64,000 nucleotides of DNA from Chitinophaga pinensis (GTDB taxonomy: Bacteria > Bacteroidota > Bacteroidia > Chitinophagales > Chitinophagaceae). Positions within the stretch are counted from its first letter, which is position 1. Each line of letters opens with the position of its first letter. Below are positions 24,481-33,551 of the stretch, piece after piece. The stretch covers positions 3,038,001 to 3,102,000 of the forward strand of contig LR632930.1 in the NCBI GenBank assembly GCA_902167325.1, written 5' to 3'. Position numbers and translations under genes: made by a program. Under the pieces are notes generated by a model. That model had not been told where the DNA came from. It searched no databases and saw only the letters and a program-made list of their open reading frames with translations.

Positions 24481-25671
24481 ATGAACATGACACTCAGAAA
24501 AATTGCAATGATAATGCTATGCTGTGCGGCCGCCGCCGGGTGTAAGGAAGAGATCCTGCACGAGCCTGTCGAAAAGGGACAGGGCGCCCCGGGTGAGGTG
24601 AGCAACGTACAGGTGGTAAATGCCAACGGCAAGGTGGAAGTAAGTTACACCCTCCCCAAATACCAGGGCCTCGCCTATGTAAAAGCCGTTTACGAAGTAG
24701 GGCCGGGCATCCGCAGGGAAGTAAAGGCTTCCTACTATACCAACCGCATGGTACTCGACGGTTTTGGCGATACGCTGGAACATAAAGTGGAACTCTACGC
24801 ATATAACAAAGGAGAAGAAGCCTCCAGGCCCGTAACCGTTACCGTAAAGCCGCTGGTAGCACCCATCGTGCTCACTTACCGTAACATGCGCGTGGTAGCC
24901 ACCTTTGGCGGTATCAACATTCAGGCTACGAACAACTTCCGCTTCCCGCTGGTGATCATGCCCATGATGGATACCACCGGTGGAGGTGCTTATTCTCCGC
25001 TGGATAATATCTACACGGAAGATTCGCTCATCAACAAGAACATACGTGGACTGGACACGGTGCCCACTAAATTCGCCTTCACGATCCGCGACCGTTTCCT
25101 CAATTACACCGATACCCTGTATGCAACCCTGAAACCCATCTTCGAACAGATGCTGGACAGGATCAGTTTCACTTCCGTAAAGCTCCCAACCGATGCGGTG
25201 TTCGTATACAGCACCAACCAGGAAATGATGTGGGACGGCCGCGCTGCCAGCGGATGGCCTTCTGCCTTCACGGATGAATCTGCCGGCGGGCCGGTTTCTT
25301 TCACCATGAACCTCGGTAAACAGACCATCCTGAGCCGTATCAAGTTTTTCCCTTATCAGGAGATCGGTGCGCAGTATTACATCAGGGGTAATGTGCGCTT
25401 CTTCGAGATCTACGGCTCCAATGCGCCGGCATCCGATGGCAGCTGGGGCAGCTGGACCAAACTGATAAACGGAGAAGTGATCAAACCTTCGGGCCAGCCT
25501 TATGGCACCGAAACCTCTTCTGACCAGCAGTACGCAGTGGCAGGCTGGGAATTCGATTTCCCTCCGGGACTGCCTCCCTATAAGTACCTCCGCTTTAAAA
25601 TGCTGAAAACATGGCAGGGGCATTATGGGTTTTCCATTTCCCAGATCAAGCTGTGGGGCGCATCTCTGTAA
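24481..25671 (+). CDS. Surface glycan-binding lipoprotein candidate, DUF4959/DUF5126/DUF5000 type
   Basis: 396 residues; lipoprotein signal ending AAAAGC. An N-terminal fibronectin-like domain (VSNVQVVNANGKVEVSYTLP) and a second beta domain are followed by a C-terminal F5/8-like (discoidin) domain with MMWDGR, FTMNLGKQTILSRIKF and YLRFKML. This layout is commonly found directly after susD in glycan-utilisation loci. It probably helps capture the glycan at the surface (SGBP role); that function is inference from position and the discoidin-like end. No catalytic motif is seen. Confidence 0.82.
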   Translation: MNMTLRKIAMIMLCCAAAAGCKEEILHEPVEKGQGAPGEVSNVQVVNANGKVEVSYTLPKYQGLAYVKAVYEVGPGIRREVKASYYTNRMVLDGFGDTLEHKVELYAYNKGEEASRPVTVTVKPLVAPIVLTYRNMRVVATFGGINIQATNNFRFPLVIMPMMDTTGGGAYSPLDNIYTEDSLINKNIRGLDTVPTKFAFTIRDRFLNYTDTLYATLKPIFEQMLDRISFTSVKLPTDAVFVYSTNQEMMWDGRAASGWPSAFTDESAGGPVSFTMNLGKQTILSRIKFFPYQEIGAQYYIRGNVRFFEIYGSNAPASDGSWGSWTKLINGEVIKPSGQPYGTETSSDQQYAVAGWEFDFPPGLPPYKYLRFKMLKTWQGHYGFSISQIKLWGASL

Positions 25672-25689
25672 ACTCAAATCTAACTGTAC

Positions 25690-26733
25690 ATGAAAAGTAA
25701 TTGCCTGAAATATATCCTGATAGGGGCGGCCGCACTGGCGGGCTGCACCAAATCAGACGACTATAAGAAGTTCCAGACCAAGGGGGAACTGATTTACCCC
25801 GGTATCGTGGATTCCGTGAAAGTATTTGCGGGGAAGAACAGGGTAATGGTAAGAGGGCTGATCACTTCCGATCCGAACATTACCCGCTGCCGCATTTTCT
25901 GGAACAACCGGCAGGATTCAATCGAGATACCCATATCCCGGACGGGAGGGGTAGATACGGTGAAGGCCATCATCAATGACCTGACGGAAGGTGCGGTGAG
26001 CCTGGAGCTGCGTACCTACGACGGAGGTAACAACCGCTCTATCCCCATTTTTGTGGTGGGTAACAACTACGGTACGCAATATGAACAGGGGGTGAATAAC
26101 CGGAGTGTAATATCATCAGCGGTATCTGCGGGAGGGCTTACCCTTAACTGGCTGGCTGCGGCAGTGACCAGTCCGTTCACCAATGTGTCGTATCAGACAA
26201 ATGCGGGCACTACCATCAGTAAGAAAGTAATGTCGGCAGAGCAAACCAGTGTATTGCCCGATTACAAATATGGAACAGCGGTATTGGTCCGCTCGGCCTA
26301 CCTCCCGGAAGCCACGGCTTTCGATACTTTTTATGTGGCTAAGCCGGATACGGTAAGGAAGTTCAATGCACTGGCAGGCGTGTTTGTCAGCGGCGGGTTA
26401 CGCACCAATTATAGCGGTGCGGTTGTGAATAATGTAGTGTCTGGTACAACCACACTATCCGGTGATAAAACTGCTGTGGAACTGAACGCCCGGCAAATTG
26501 AGATCGATTATGCGAACCTGGGAGGCAGCGGCTGGAAGTATGTTTTCAATTATGAGAACGGTGTGCTGACGGTAGCGCCCAATGCCACCATAACAGGAGG
26601 CATTCTTGCCGGGTCGTTTAAAATACTGCAGCTGCAATTCGATAGCGCAACCGGAAAGATCACTGTCAAAACGGAGTATACCAATACTGCCGGCGATGCG
26701 CGGGTGGTAGACGAAACCCTCCAGCTTAAATAG
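25690..26733 (+). CDS. DUF4998-type surface lipoprotein
   Basis: 347 residues with a lipoprotein signal ending in LAGC and a beta-rich body. The first ~200 residues (YPGIVDSVKVFAGKNRVMVRG, RIFWNNRQDSIEIPI, VSLELRTYDGGNNRS) match the DUF4998 pattern found in Bacteroidota glycan loci. The last ~130 residues form another beta domain. It is the last gene of the SusCD operon, 18 bp after the preceding gene, and ends at a terminator. Likely a second accessory glycan-binding protein; no enzyme motif is visible. Confidence 0.8.
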   Translation: MKSNCLKYILIGAAALAGCTKSDDYKKFQTKGELIYPGIVDSVKVFAGKNRVMVRGLITSDPNITRCRIFWNNRQDSIEIPISRTGGVDTVKAIINDLTEGAVSLELRTYDGGNNRSIPIFVVGNNYGTQYEQGVNNRSVISSAVSAGGLTLNWLAAAVTSPFTNVSYQTNAGTTISKKVMSAEQTSVLPDYKYGTAVLVRSAYLPEATAFDTFYVAKPDTVRKFNALAGVFVSGGLRTNYSGAVVNNVVSGTTTLSGDKTAVELNARQIEIDYANLGGSGWKYVFNYENGVLTVAPNATITGGILAGSFKILQLQFDSATGKITVKTEYTNTAGDARVVDETLQLK

Positions 26734-26765
26734 TTATGCTATCCCTGAAAGTGTAATGATGAATC

Positions 26766-26799
26766 GGGCTGCCTCAGATACGGGGCGGCCCATTTTTTT
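26766..26799. terminator. Terminator after the SusCD operon
   Basis: An 8-bp stem (26766-26773 with 26784-26791, one G-T pair) followed by ATTTTTTTT. It lies between convergent operons. Confidence 0.75.
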
Positions 26800-26839
26800 T
26801 GCCGGGCATTCTTTTAAAAATAGCTTCATAGGAATGAAA

Positions 26840-27580
26840 CTACCCTTCTTCCTGTAACAGCGCAGAGCGGCCGCCGTCGATGAGGTAAGTGGTGCCGGAA
26901 GCGAATGCGGCATGTTCACTGCTCATAAATACACACCATGCACCGATCTCTGCAGGGGTGCCGAGTTGCTTTACGGGGTGCATGGCAATGGTGCGGTTTC
27001 TTTCCGCTTCAGGATCGGGGAAGGAATTGAACCATTGCTGGTTGCCCGGGGTGTCTATAAAGCCGGGCGCCAGGCCAATGGTCCGGATGGCGGGGCTCCA
27101 TTCAATGGCAAGACTGCGTACGAGACCCGTAAGCGCCGTTTTGGCAATATTGTAAGGGAAGCATCCGGGAATGGTGGCGAAGGCGTGGTTGGAGCTGATA
27201 ATGATGATTACGCTGCTTCCGGCAGCTTCAAGGAAGGTCTTGCATTGCAAGGCAAGGTTCCAGTGGGCGGTGAGGTTCAGTTGAAGGTTCCCCTCCCATT
27301 CGGCAGGGGTACAGTCAGCAGCGCCTTTGAACACATTGGCTCCCGCACAGGAAACGAGGATGTCTATCTTCCCGTGCCGGGCACCTGCCTGCTGAATGAA
27401 GGCGGTGGTGGCAGCATCGTCCGTGATATCTGTGACGGTGATCCCTGCTCCGGGTGTAATGTCGCACCCTTCCACAATAGCGCCCGCCTGCCGTAAGGCT
27501 GCTGCAATACCTGCCCCGATGCCCGATGCGGCACCGGTAACCACGGCCACTTTCCCTGTAAGATCTATCGTAAACGCCAT
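26840..27580 (-). CDS. SDR-family sugar dehydrogenase
   Basis: 246 residues, classical short-chain dehydrogenase: TGAASGIG cofactor motif near residue 16, VSCAGAN after the fourth strand, catalytic Ser in IIISSNHA, YNIAK (YxxxK) and a C-terminal LIDGGRSAL end. It is the last gene of the minus-strand operon that also encodes an enolase-superfamily dehydratase and an RraA-type aldolase. It probably oxidises a free sugar such as fucose, galactose or a related aldose to the lactone/acid feeding the dehydratase. The substrate is inferred only. Confidence 0.88.
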   Translation of the reverse strand: MAFTIDLTGKVAVVTGAASGIGAGIAAALRQAGAIVEGCDITPGAGITVTDITDDAATTAFIQQAGARHGKIDILVSCAGANVFKGAADCTPAEWEGNLQLNLTAHWNLALQCKTFLEAAGSSVIIIISSNHAFATIPGCFPYNIAKTALTGLVRSLAIEWSPAIRTIGLAPGFIDTPGNQQWFNSFPDPEAERNRTIAMHPVKQLGTPAEIGAWCVFMSSEHAAFASGTTYLIDGGRSALLQEEG

Positions 27581-27583
27581 ACG

Positions 27584-27763
27584 CTACTTGTTTGCTTTGG
27601 GTGATAATAATGCCATCAGCGCCCCGAATGCGATAAACAACACGCCGCATCCGGTATTGATGCCGCTGCCTTCCGTATGTGTCACGCCATAAAGGAGCAA
27701 TGCCAGACCGGTGAGCAGGAAAAAGAGGCCGATGATAAACCGAAGATCGAGAAATCTGTCCAT
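27584..27763 (-). CDS. Small two-helix membrane protein next to the symporter
   Basis: 59 residues from the ATG at 27763; longer in-frame starts would overlap the symporter gene. Two hydrophobic segments (LRFIIGLFFLLTGLALLLYG and GVLFIAFGALMALL) are joined by a short loop, and the C-terminus is KANK. It fits tightly between the symporter (5-bp gap) and the SDR gene (3-bp gap). Small accessory proteins are known beside some sodium symporters, which is the best guess for its role. Confidence 0.65.
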   Translation of the reverse strand: MDRFLDLRFIIGLFFLLTGLALLLYGVTHTEGSGINTGCGVLFIAFGALMALLSPKANK

Positions 27764-27768
27764 ATGCG

Positions 27769-29421
27769 TTAAAAGAAGATAATGTTGAAGACTAAAGTTA
27801 CTGCCAGTACGATCAGGCCCAGCCACAGCGGGTTTTTATACCAGCGGCGCTCAGGGTCTTTGGTGCGCTCGGTTAAGCTGTATACCAGCCCTGCCAATTC
27901 CGCATCCGGCCGGGGCTTCGTAATCAGGCTCACGAGCGCGGTAACAATAAAGCAGGCGAGGAAGGCGATCCATGCAATGGTGAAGGCCTGGCTTGTACCG
28001 GAATAGAAAGTGGTGTAATGCGTTATCCATCCGCCTTTCCCTTCCGCAACGGATATACCATGTACGAAAGCGGCAGTAAGGGTACCCGCCACCAGCCCCC
28101 AGAAAGCTCCGTGCCCTGTTGTTCTTTTCCAGAACATACCGAGGAAGAAGGTGGCGAAGAGAGGTGCGTTTACAAAACTGAACACCAGCTGCAACAGGTC
28201 CATGATGCTGTTATAGCCCCGTGCCACATAGGCCGTGGCTACCGATACGAGAATACCCGCCACGGTGGTGAGACGGCCAACCAGCAGGTAATGCTTTTCG
28301 GTAGCGTTGGGGCGGATGTGGGTCTGGTATATGTCAAAAGTCCATACAGTGTTGAAGGCCGTTACATTCCCCGCCATTCCGCTCATGAACGATGCAATGA
28401 GTGCGGTGATGCCCACACCGAGGATGCCATTGGGATATAATTGTTGCAGCAGCACCGGTAGCGTCATGTTGTAATCAGTTTCTCCTGCAGCATTCACCGG
28501 CAGTTCAAACCCGGTAAACTGTTGCTGCAGCGCCAGCAGAACAATGCCGGGGAGGATCACGATCACCGGCATAAAGATTTTGGGAATGGCAGCGATCACG
28601 GGTGTACGCCGTGCATCATTGAGGTTTTTGCTGATCATGGCACGCTGCACCACGAGGAAGTCTGTACACCAGTAGCCGAATGCCAGTACAAATCCAAGTC
28701 CGAACACCATGCTTACGGCATCTACACCCATAGGGTTGTCAGCAGGAGAGGAAAGACCTTTCCAGACATGCAGCTTGGCATCATCCACATGCTGTACGAT
28801 GCCCTGCCAGCCGCCTGCTTTCCGTAAGGCGATGTATACCAGCGGGGCAATACCGAGTACGATCAGGAAGAACTGCAACACTTCGTTATATACGGCGCTG
28901 GTGAGGCCGCCCATAAAAATGTACAGCAGAACGATGCCTGCGGCGAGCCAGATGCTGAGATCGAAGTCCCAGCCCAGCATCACCTGCATGAGCATGGCGA
29001 GGGCGTAGAGGGAAACGCCGGAGGAAAAGACCGTCATAGCTGCGAAGGTCAGCGCATTGAGGCTCCTCGTTTTCTCATCGAAGCGGAGCCGCAGATATTC
29101 AGGCACGCTGCGGGCTTTGCTGCCGTAGTAGAAAGGCATCATAAACACGCCAAGGAAGATCATGGCGAGTACGGCACCCAGCCAGTAGAAGTGCACGGTA
29201 TACATGCCGTATTTGGCGCCGTTGGCAGCCATACCCAATACTTCCTGGGCACCGAGGTTGGCGGAGATGAAAGCGAGACTGGTAATCCACAACGGAATGC
29301 TGCGGTTGCTCATCAGGAAATCGTTCCCTGTTTTGACCTTTTTCTTCAGCATCAGCCCGATGCCGATCACGAAGAGGAAGTACAGGGCAATAATGGCATA
29401 ATCAATGGAATTCAGCTGCAT
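27769..29421 (-). CDS. Sodium:solute symporter (SSS family), sugar-type
   Basis: 550 residues with about 13-14 membrane helices. Helix 1 starts MQLNSIDYAIIALYFLFVIGIGLMLKKKV, the next loop has GNDFLMSNRSIPLWITSLAFISANLGAQEVLG (broken here for reading), and a long conserved QRAMISKNLNDARR cytoplasmic loop follows. These match bacterial SGLT-type sugar transporters of the solute:sodium symporter family. It lies in the catabolic operon and probably takes up the monosaccharide released by the GH2, GH29 or GH110 enzymes. Confidence 0.9.
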   Translation of the reverse strand: MQLNSIDYAIIALYFLFVIGIGLMLKKKVKTGNDFLMSNRSIPLWITSLAFISANLGAQEVLGMAANGAKYGMYTVHFYWLGAVLAMIFLGVFMMPFYYGSKARSVPEYLRLRFDEKTRSLNALTFAAMTVFSSGVSLYALAMLMQVMLGWDFDLSIWLAAGIVLLYIFMGGLTSAVYNEVLQFFLIVLGIAPLVYIALRKAGGWQGIVQHVDDAKLHVWKGLSSPADNPMGVDAVSMVFGLGFVLAFGYWCTDFLVVQRAMISKNLNDARRTPVIAAIPKIFMPVIVILPGIVLLALQQQFTGFELPVNAAGETDYNMTLPVLLQQLYPNGILGVGITALIASFMSGMAGNVTAFNTVWTFDIYQTHIRPNATEKHYLLVGRLTTVAGILVSVATAYVARGYNSIMDLLQLVFSFVNAPLFATFFLGMFWKRTTGHGAFWGLVAGTLTAAFVHGISVAEGKGGWITHYTTFYSGTSQAFTIAWIAFLACFIVTALVSLITKPRPDAELAGLVYSLTERTKDPERRWYKNPLWLGLIVLAVTLVFNIIFF

Positions 29422-29440
29422 AGGTTGTCGGAAAATTTAG

Positions 29441-29467
29441 AAGGCCGCCCCGTTATGGAGCGGCCTT
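29441..29467. other. Intercistronic hairpin between dehydratase and symporter genes
   Basis: An 8-bp GC-rich stem (AAGGCCGC at 29441-29448 with GCGGCCTT at 29460-29467). The minus-strand continuation has only a short AAATTTTCC, so it may stabilise or partly terminate the transcript rather than end it. Confidence 0.5.
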
Positions 29468-29479
29468 TCGGTCCATTAT

Positions 29480-30646
29480 TTAAACATAGAAGCCCGGCCT
29501 CGGCTGCAATATACCGGGATGCTTTTCCATTTCACTTTCTACCAGATCTACCCCCAAACCCGGACGGTTACTAAGGCGGAGGTGGCCGTTCTGCACCATG
29601 CCCGCGATGGGATGGTCGATCACGGTATCGCGCCAGGGCACATCGGTAAACATGTATTCCTGCCGGAAGAAGTTGGGGACAGTAGCGCAAACATGCGCCG
29701 ATGCCAGTGTGGAAAGCGGGCCGTTTGGATTATGTGGAGCGAGTAGCACGTTATAGGCTTCCATCATGGTTGCCATGCGTTTCATTTCTGAAGGGCCGCC
29801 GCAGCGGGTGATGTCGGGCATCATAATATCGCATACGTTCTTTTCCAGCAACGGACGGATACCATGACGGGTATAATGTCGCTCGCCTACGCAGATGGAT
29901 ACATTGGAAGGTATCCTTTCACGCATGGCGCGCAGGTTGTCTGCATTCTCTGGCCCTGCAGGTTCTTCATACCAGGTAATATCGAGTGCGGAAAGGCGTT
30001 GCGCCATCTTCACTGCCACGCTGTAGTTCAGCATGGCGTGTGTTTCAATCATAATATCGAATTCTTTACCGACCGCATCCCGCACGGCTTTGCTCACTTC
30101 AAAGGCCAGATCCTGTTGCGCAGGTGTAAGCGTCAGATTGGATGAGAGATCTTCACCATAGAGGTAATTCGTATGAGCGAACGGATCGAATTTAAGGCCG
30201 GTGAAGCCGGCTGCCTTTACTTTAAGCGCCTGCGCTGCGTAGTCGGATGCATTGTGCCCGCCGCCGGTAAACCAGTAATTGGCATAAAGCTGTATCTCTT
30301 TACGGAATGCACCGCCCAGCAGTTCGTAGCAGGGCACACCCAGCACTTTGGCCTTCAGATCCAGCAATGCCATGTCTATACCGCTGATGGCGCACATGCT
30401 GGCGCCATATGGGCCTATCCAGTTCAGGTCGCGGTAGAGTTTGGTCCAGATGAAATCCGTCCGCATGGGATCCAGCCCGATGATCCTTTCCGCCACGTGT
30501 TTGGCGGCATGGTAAACGATGGGGCTTCCCGGCCAGTTAGTAGCTTCTCCTACGCCGGTATGGCCGGTGTCGGTATAAATCTTCAGTAAAGTCCAGTTGT
30601 ATTTCACGCCTTCTACCAGCCACACTTTTACATCAGTAATCTTCAT
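29480..30646 (-). CDS. Enolase-superfamily sugar-acid dehydratase (mandelate racemase/muconate lactonizing type)
   Basis: 388 residues from the ATG at 30646. A TTG six codons upstream would overlap the GH2 gene and is not preferred. The N-terminal capping domain precedes a barrel with GLKFDPF (Lys152, Asp154), ETH (Glu201, His203), WYEEP (Glu227/228), GER (Glu255), PDIT (Asp278) and PHNPNGP (His305). The pattern resembles D-galactonate dehydratase relatives, which use Asp-x-His, Glu, Glu and His at these places; here the first metal ligand is Glu rather than Asp. Probable reaction: dehydration of an aldonic acid to a 2-keto-3-deoxy acid, which the RraA-type aldolase of the same operon could cleave. 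Confidence 0.86.
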   Translation of the reverse strand: MKITDVKVWLVEGVKYNWTLLKIYTDTGHTGVGEATNWPGSPIVYHAAKHVAERIIGLDPMRTDFIWTKLYRDLNWIGPYGASMCAISGIDMALLDLKAKVLGVPCYELLGGAFRKEIQLYANYWFTGGGHNASDYAAQALKVKAAGFTGLKFDPFAHTNYLYGEDLSSNLTLTPAQQDLAFEVSKAVRDAVGKEFDIMIETHAMLNYSVAVKMAQRLSALDITWYEEPAGPENADNLRAMRERIPSNVSICVGERHYTRHGIRPLLEKNVCDIMMPDITRCGGPSEMKRMATMMEAYNVLLAPHNPNGPLSTLASAHVCATVPNFFRQEYMFTDVPWRDTVIDHPIAGMVQNGHLRLSNRPGLGVDLVESEMEKHPGILQPRPGFYV

Positions 30647-30656
30647 AACGATTGTT

Positions 30657-33551
30657 TTATTCAATTATAAACTTAACAGTGCCGCTGACTTTGCGGGATT
30701 TGTTGCGGGTACCCTGGAAGTTGCCCCATGAAAGGCTCCAGTAATCCCATTTATCTGCCACCTGCAGCCATTGGCGGCCCTGGGCGTCTATTTGCATTTT
30801 GGCGGACTGGCTTCCATCTGCAATAACCCTTATTTTCCCGGGTTTGTTTTGTTGGGACAGCGTAAAGTGATAAATATGCTCCTTCCGCGCCCGGTAAGTT
30901 TCACTGGCTTCGGTGGTTGCCGCTTTCACGTCATTGGATTTGGCGAGGTAGAAGTCCATCATATCCTGTGCAATACCGTTCGCAGGTTGCTCCCTGTAAG
31001 CGGTTACCTTCCCGGTTTTTGCTGCTGTACCTTCATGGGCAGACAAATGTCCTTCAGGATAAGTGCTCCAGTAACCTTTACGGTTCCAGCTGATCTGGTC
31101 GAGTGCGGCAGATACGGGTATCTTAATGCCGATCTCCCATGTTTGCCGGGGGATGCTGTCTGCTTCGTACTGTACTTCCACAAGGCCCGAGGAGTGCATG
31201 GTAACCGTATAGGAAACAGGGTATTTACCGATGTTGCCGCTACAGGCGTATTGTACCGTTTGGCCGTTGGCAGTTACTTTGATGTTTGCTGCTTCCAGTG
31301 CGCCGGAGAAGATGCCTGCCGTGTTCTTAAAGGCATTACCATCTACAGGCCGGTTCACCATTACTTCGGGTAATCCGGAGATCAGTTCCTGATTGCCTTT
31401 GTTAATCTTCATCCCTGCCGCATTTTGAGGAGCAATGACCTGCAGGTTACCGGATTGATAGCTGTCGTTGGAGTTGCCGGTCCATTTGCCGGAGGCGGCA
31501 GGCAGTACGGGTAAAACTACCGCTCCCCAGCTGATGCGTTCTTCATCGATGAGGAATCCGTTTGCATCATAGAATCTCAATAATGCCGAGCTGCCGCGGA
31601 TACCGGCCGTCTGCAGAAAGATGACACCATTTGCGTGAGGGGCGATATCAGGCAGGGGATGGTTTTTTGTTTTGCCATCCGCTATGAGTTTACAGGTAAC
31701 GCCGGACAGATTGGTATGGTCGAACCGGTTTTTAACGGGCAGCTCCAGTACATCACCCGCTTTTGCCTGGGGGAAAGAGGTTTGTTGGATGCGGATGGGG
31801 GAGTAGGCTTTCACAGTGTTCCAGTACTCCGCTTTGGGTCTGCGCCATACATCCACGATACCCCATGGGCCATAACCCGTTACTTTCTCCGGCATGTGGA
31901 ACGTTTCATCGATCATGCCCCAGATGGCGCCGCCGATATTGCCCGGCACGTCGAAGCGCGCGAGCCAGGTGGTGTCCATACTGCGGCCCCAGTAATCTTT
32001 GGTATTGGGATCGTACCGCAAGAGGTCAGTGTTGTAACAGGCCACATGTGCCCATTCATCACTCAGCAGCGGATAGTCGGGGTGTTCCATTTGCTTGTCG
32101 ATCCCGCCCATATCACTGCCTTTACCATCGTAAACCGGGTAATGCCCCACAGCGATGTCGAAGCAGCGCTTGCCTTCTTTTAAGGCTGTCCAGGGCCACG
32201 ACCAGGAAACAGGGCGCGTGGTATCAATGGTTTTCAAGAAATCATATTCTTTCTGGAAGTTGCTGCCATAGCTGCTCTCATTACCGATAGACCACATGAT
32301 GATACTGGCATGGTTACGGTCGCGGTCGATCATTTCACTGAGCTGGCCAAGGTAACGGCTGGTATAGGCCGTATCGTTCTGGCTGGAACCGAATTTGTTG
32401 TAAAGTCCGCCACGGTCCTGCGCAACGAAGCAGATAGCGGTTTCTTCCTGCACATAAATACCGTACCGGTCGCAGAATTCAAGGAAGTCTTTAGACGGCG
32501 GGTAATGGGAGGTGCGGATGAAGTTGAAGTTAGCCCCTTTGGCGAGGATCACATCCAGACTATCCTGCTGCCGGTTGGTAGAGCGGCCCAGCAGCGGATG
32601 CATATCATGGCGGCAGGCTCCGCGGAGCTTAACGGGTTGTCCGTTCACTAGCAGTTGTCTGCGTGCATCTATCTTCACATCCCTGAAACCTGCATACTCT
32701 TGATGTTGGGATATGACTTTACCGGATTGCAGGAGTTTTACTTCCATCCGGTACAGTTGCGGGCGCTCGGCCGTCCAGGTAATTACTTTGGGTACAGGTA
32801 TTTTCGCATGCAGGGTGCCCGCGGTAACAGGGATGTTTATGGCAGCTGCCTTTTTTCCATCGGGGCTATACAGCGTACAGGATACTGTTCCGGCAGCACC
32901 GGTTACCACCGTTTCGATCTGTAACTCTCCTGCGGTGTAATCGTTGTTGAGCAGGGTGCGGGTATACAGCCGGGATATATGTGCCTTGGGCCGTACGATC
33001 AGGTCCACATTGCGGAGGATGCCGCCAATGGGGTGGTGCGCATAGCCGGAAGCGAAGGAGATCTCATCCAGCCGGTCAGTTACTTCCACCACGATCTCTG
33101 CGGTTTTACCGGGTTTAGTATACGGGGTAATGTCGCACTCCCAGGCAGTGAAGCCGCCGAAATGGTCGCGTACAAAAGTACCATTCACATATACTTTAGC
33201 ATAGCTGTATACACCATTGAACCGGATGGCGGTTTGCTTCCCTGCTGCATCTGCCGGTACGGTAAATTGCCTGCGGTAAAAGAAAGCGGTATCGTGTTGG
33301 ATGGGGAAGCCCTGCATGGCGGCTTCGCCGGGTACTTTGATCTTACGCCATACGCCGGCAGAAATGCGGGAAGAGAAATTGATTTCCCATTCACCGTTCA
33401 GGCTGGTAACGGCCTGTTTAACACCGGTAACCTGTTGGGGCACAGGGGCAAGGGGGATTCTGCCACCAGCCATGTAATCCTGCGCCATGGCGGGCAGGAG
33501 CGCCTGCATGCAACAGAGCATGCCCAACGCAATGCTTTTCTTTTTGATCAT
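30657..33551 (-). CDS. GH2-family glycoside hydrolase (beta-galactosidase-like), first copy
   Basis: 964 residues with a signal peptide ending AMAQ. Layout: sugar-binding jelly roll (about 45-200), immunoglobulin-like domain (200-300), TIM barrel (300-590) and C-terminal beta domains (590-960). Acid/base is Glu425 in IIMWSIGNES; nucleophile is Glu499 in LLSDEWAHV. GACRHDMHPLLGRS and IRTSHYPP are GH2 hallmarks. The start overlaps the preceding GH2 stop by four bases (ATGA). It is probably periplasmic and acts on beta-galactosides or related residues of the glycan targeted by this locus. It is only moderately similar to its neighbour, so the two may differ in linkage. Confidence 0.92.
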   Translation of the reverse strand: MIKKKSIALGMLCCMQALLPAMAQDYMAGGRIPLAPVPQQVTGVKQAVTSLNGEWEINFSSRISAGVWRKIKVPGEAAMQGFPIQHDTAFFYRRQFTVPADAAGKQTAIRFNGVYSYAKVYVNGTFVRDHFGGFTAWECDITPYTKPGKTAEIVVEVTDRLDEISFASGYAHHPIGGILRNVDLIVRPKAHISRLYTRTLLNNDYTAGELQIETVVTGAAGTVSCTLYSPDGKKAAAINIPVTAGTLHAKIPVPKVITWTAERPQLYRMEVKLLQSGKVISQHQEYAGFRDVKIDARRQLLVNGQPVKLRGACRHDMHPLLGRSTNRQQDSLDVILAKGANFNFIRTSHYPPSKDFLEFCDRYGIYVQEETAICFVAQDRGGLYNKFGSSQNDTAYTSRYLGQLSEMIDRDRNHASIIMWSIGNESSYGSNFQKEYDFLKTIDTTRPVSWSWPWTALKEGKRCFDIAVGHYPVYDGKGSDMGGIDKQMEHPDYPLLSDEWAHVACYNTDLLRYDPNTKDYWGRSMDTTWLARFDVPGNIGGAIWGMIDETFHMPEKVTGYGPWGIVDVWRRPKAEYWNTVKAYSPIRIQQTSFPQAKAGDVLELPVKNRFDHTNLSGVTCKLIADGKTKNHPLPDIAPHANGVIFLQTAGIRGSSALLRFYDANGFLIDEERISWGAVVLPVLPAASGKWTGNSNDSYQSGNLQVIAPQNAAGMKINKGNQELISGLPEVMVNRPVDGNAFKNTAGIFSGALEAANIKVTANGQTVQYACSGNIGKYPVSYTVTMHSSGLVEVQYEADSIPRQTWEIGIKIPVSAALDQISWNRKGYWSTYPEGHLSAHEGTAAKTGKVTAYREQPANGIAQDMMDFYLAKSNDVKAATTEASETYRARKEHIYHFTLSQQNKPGKIRVIADGSQSAKMQIDAQGRQWLQVADKWDYWSLSWGNFQGTRNKSRKVSGTVKFIIE

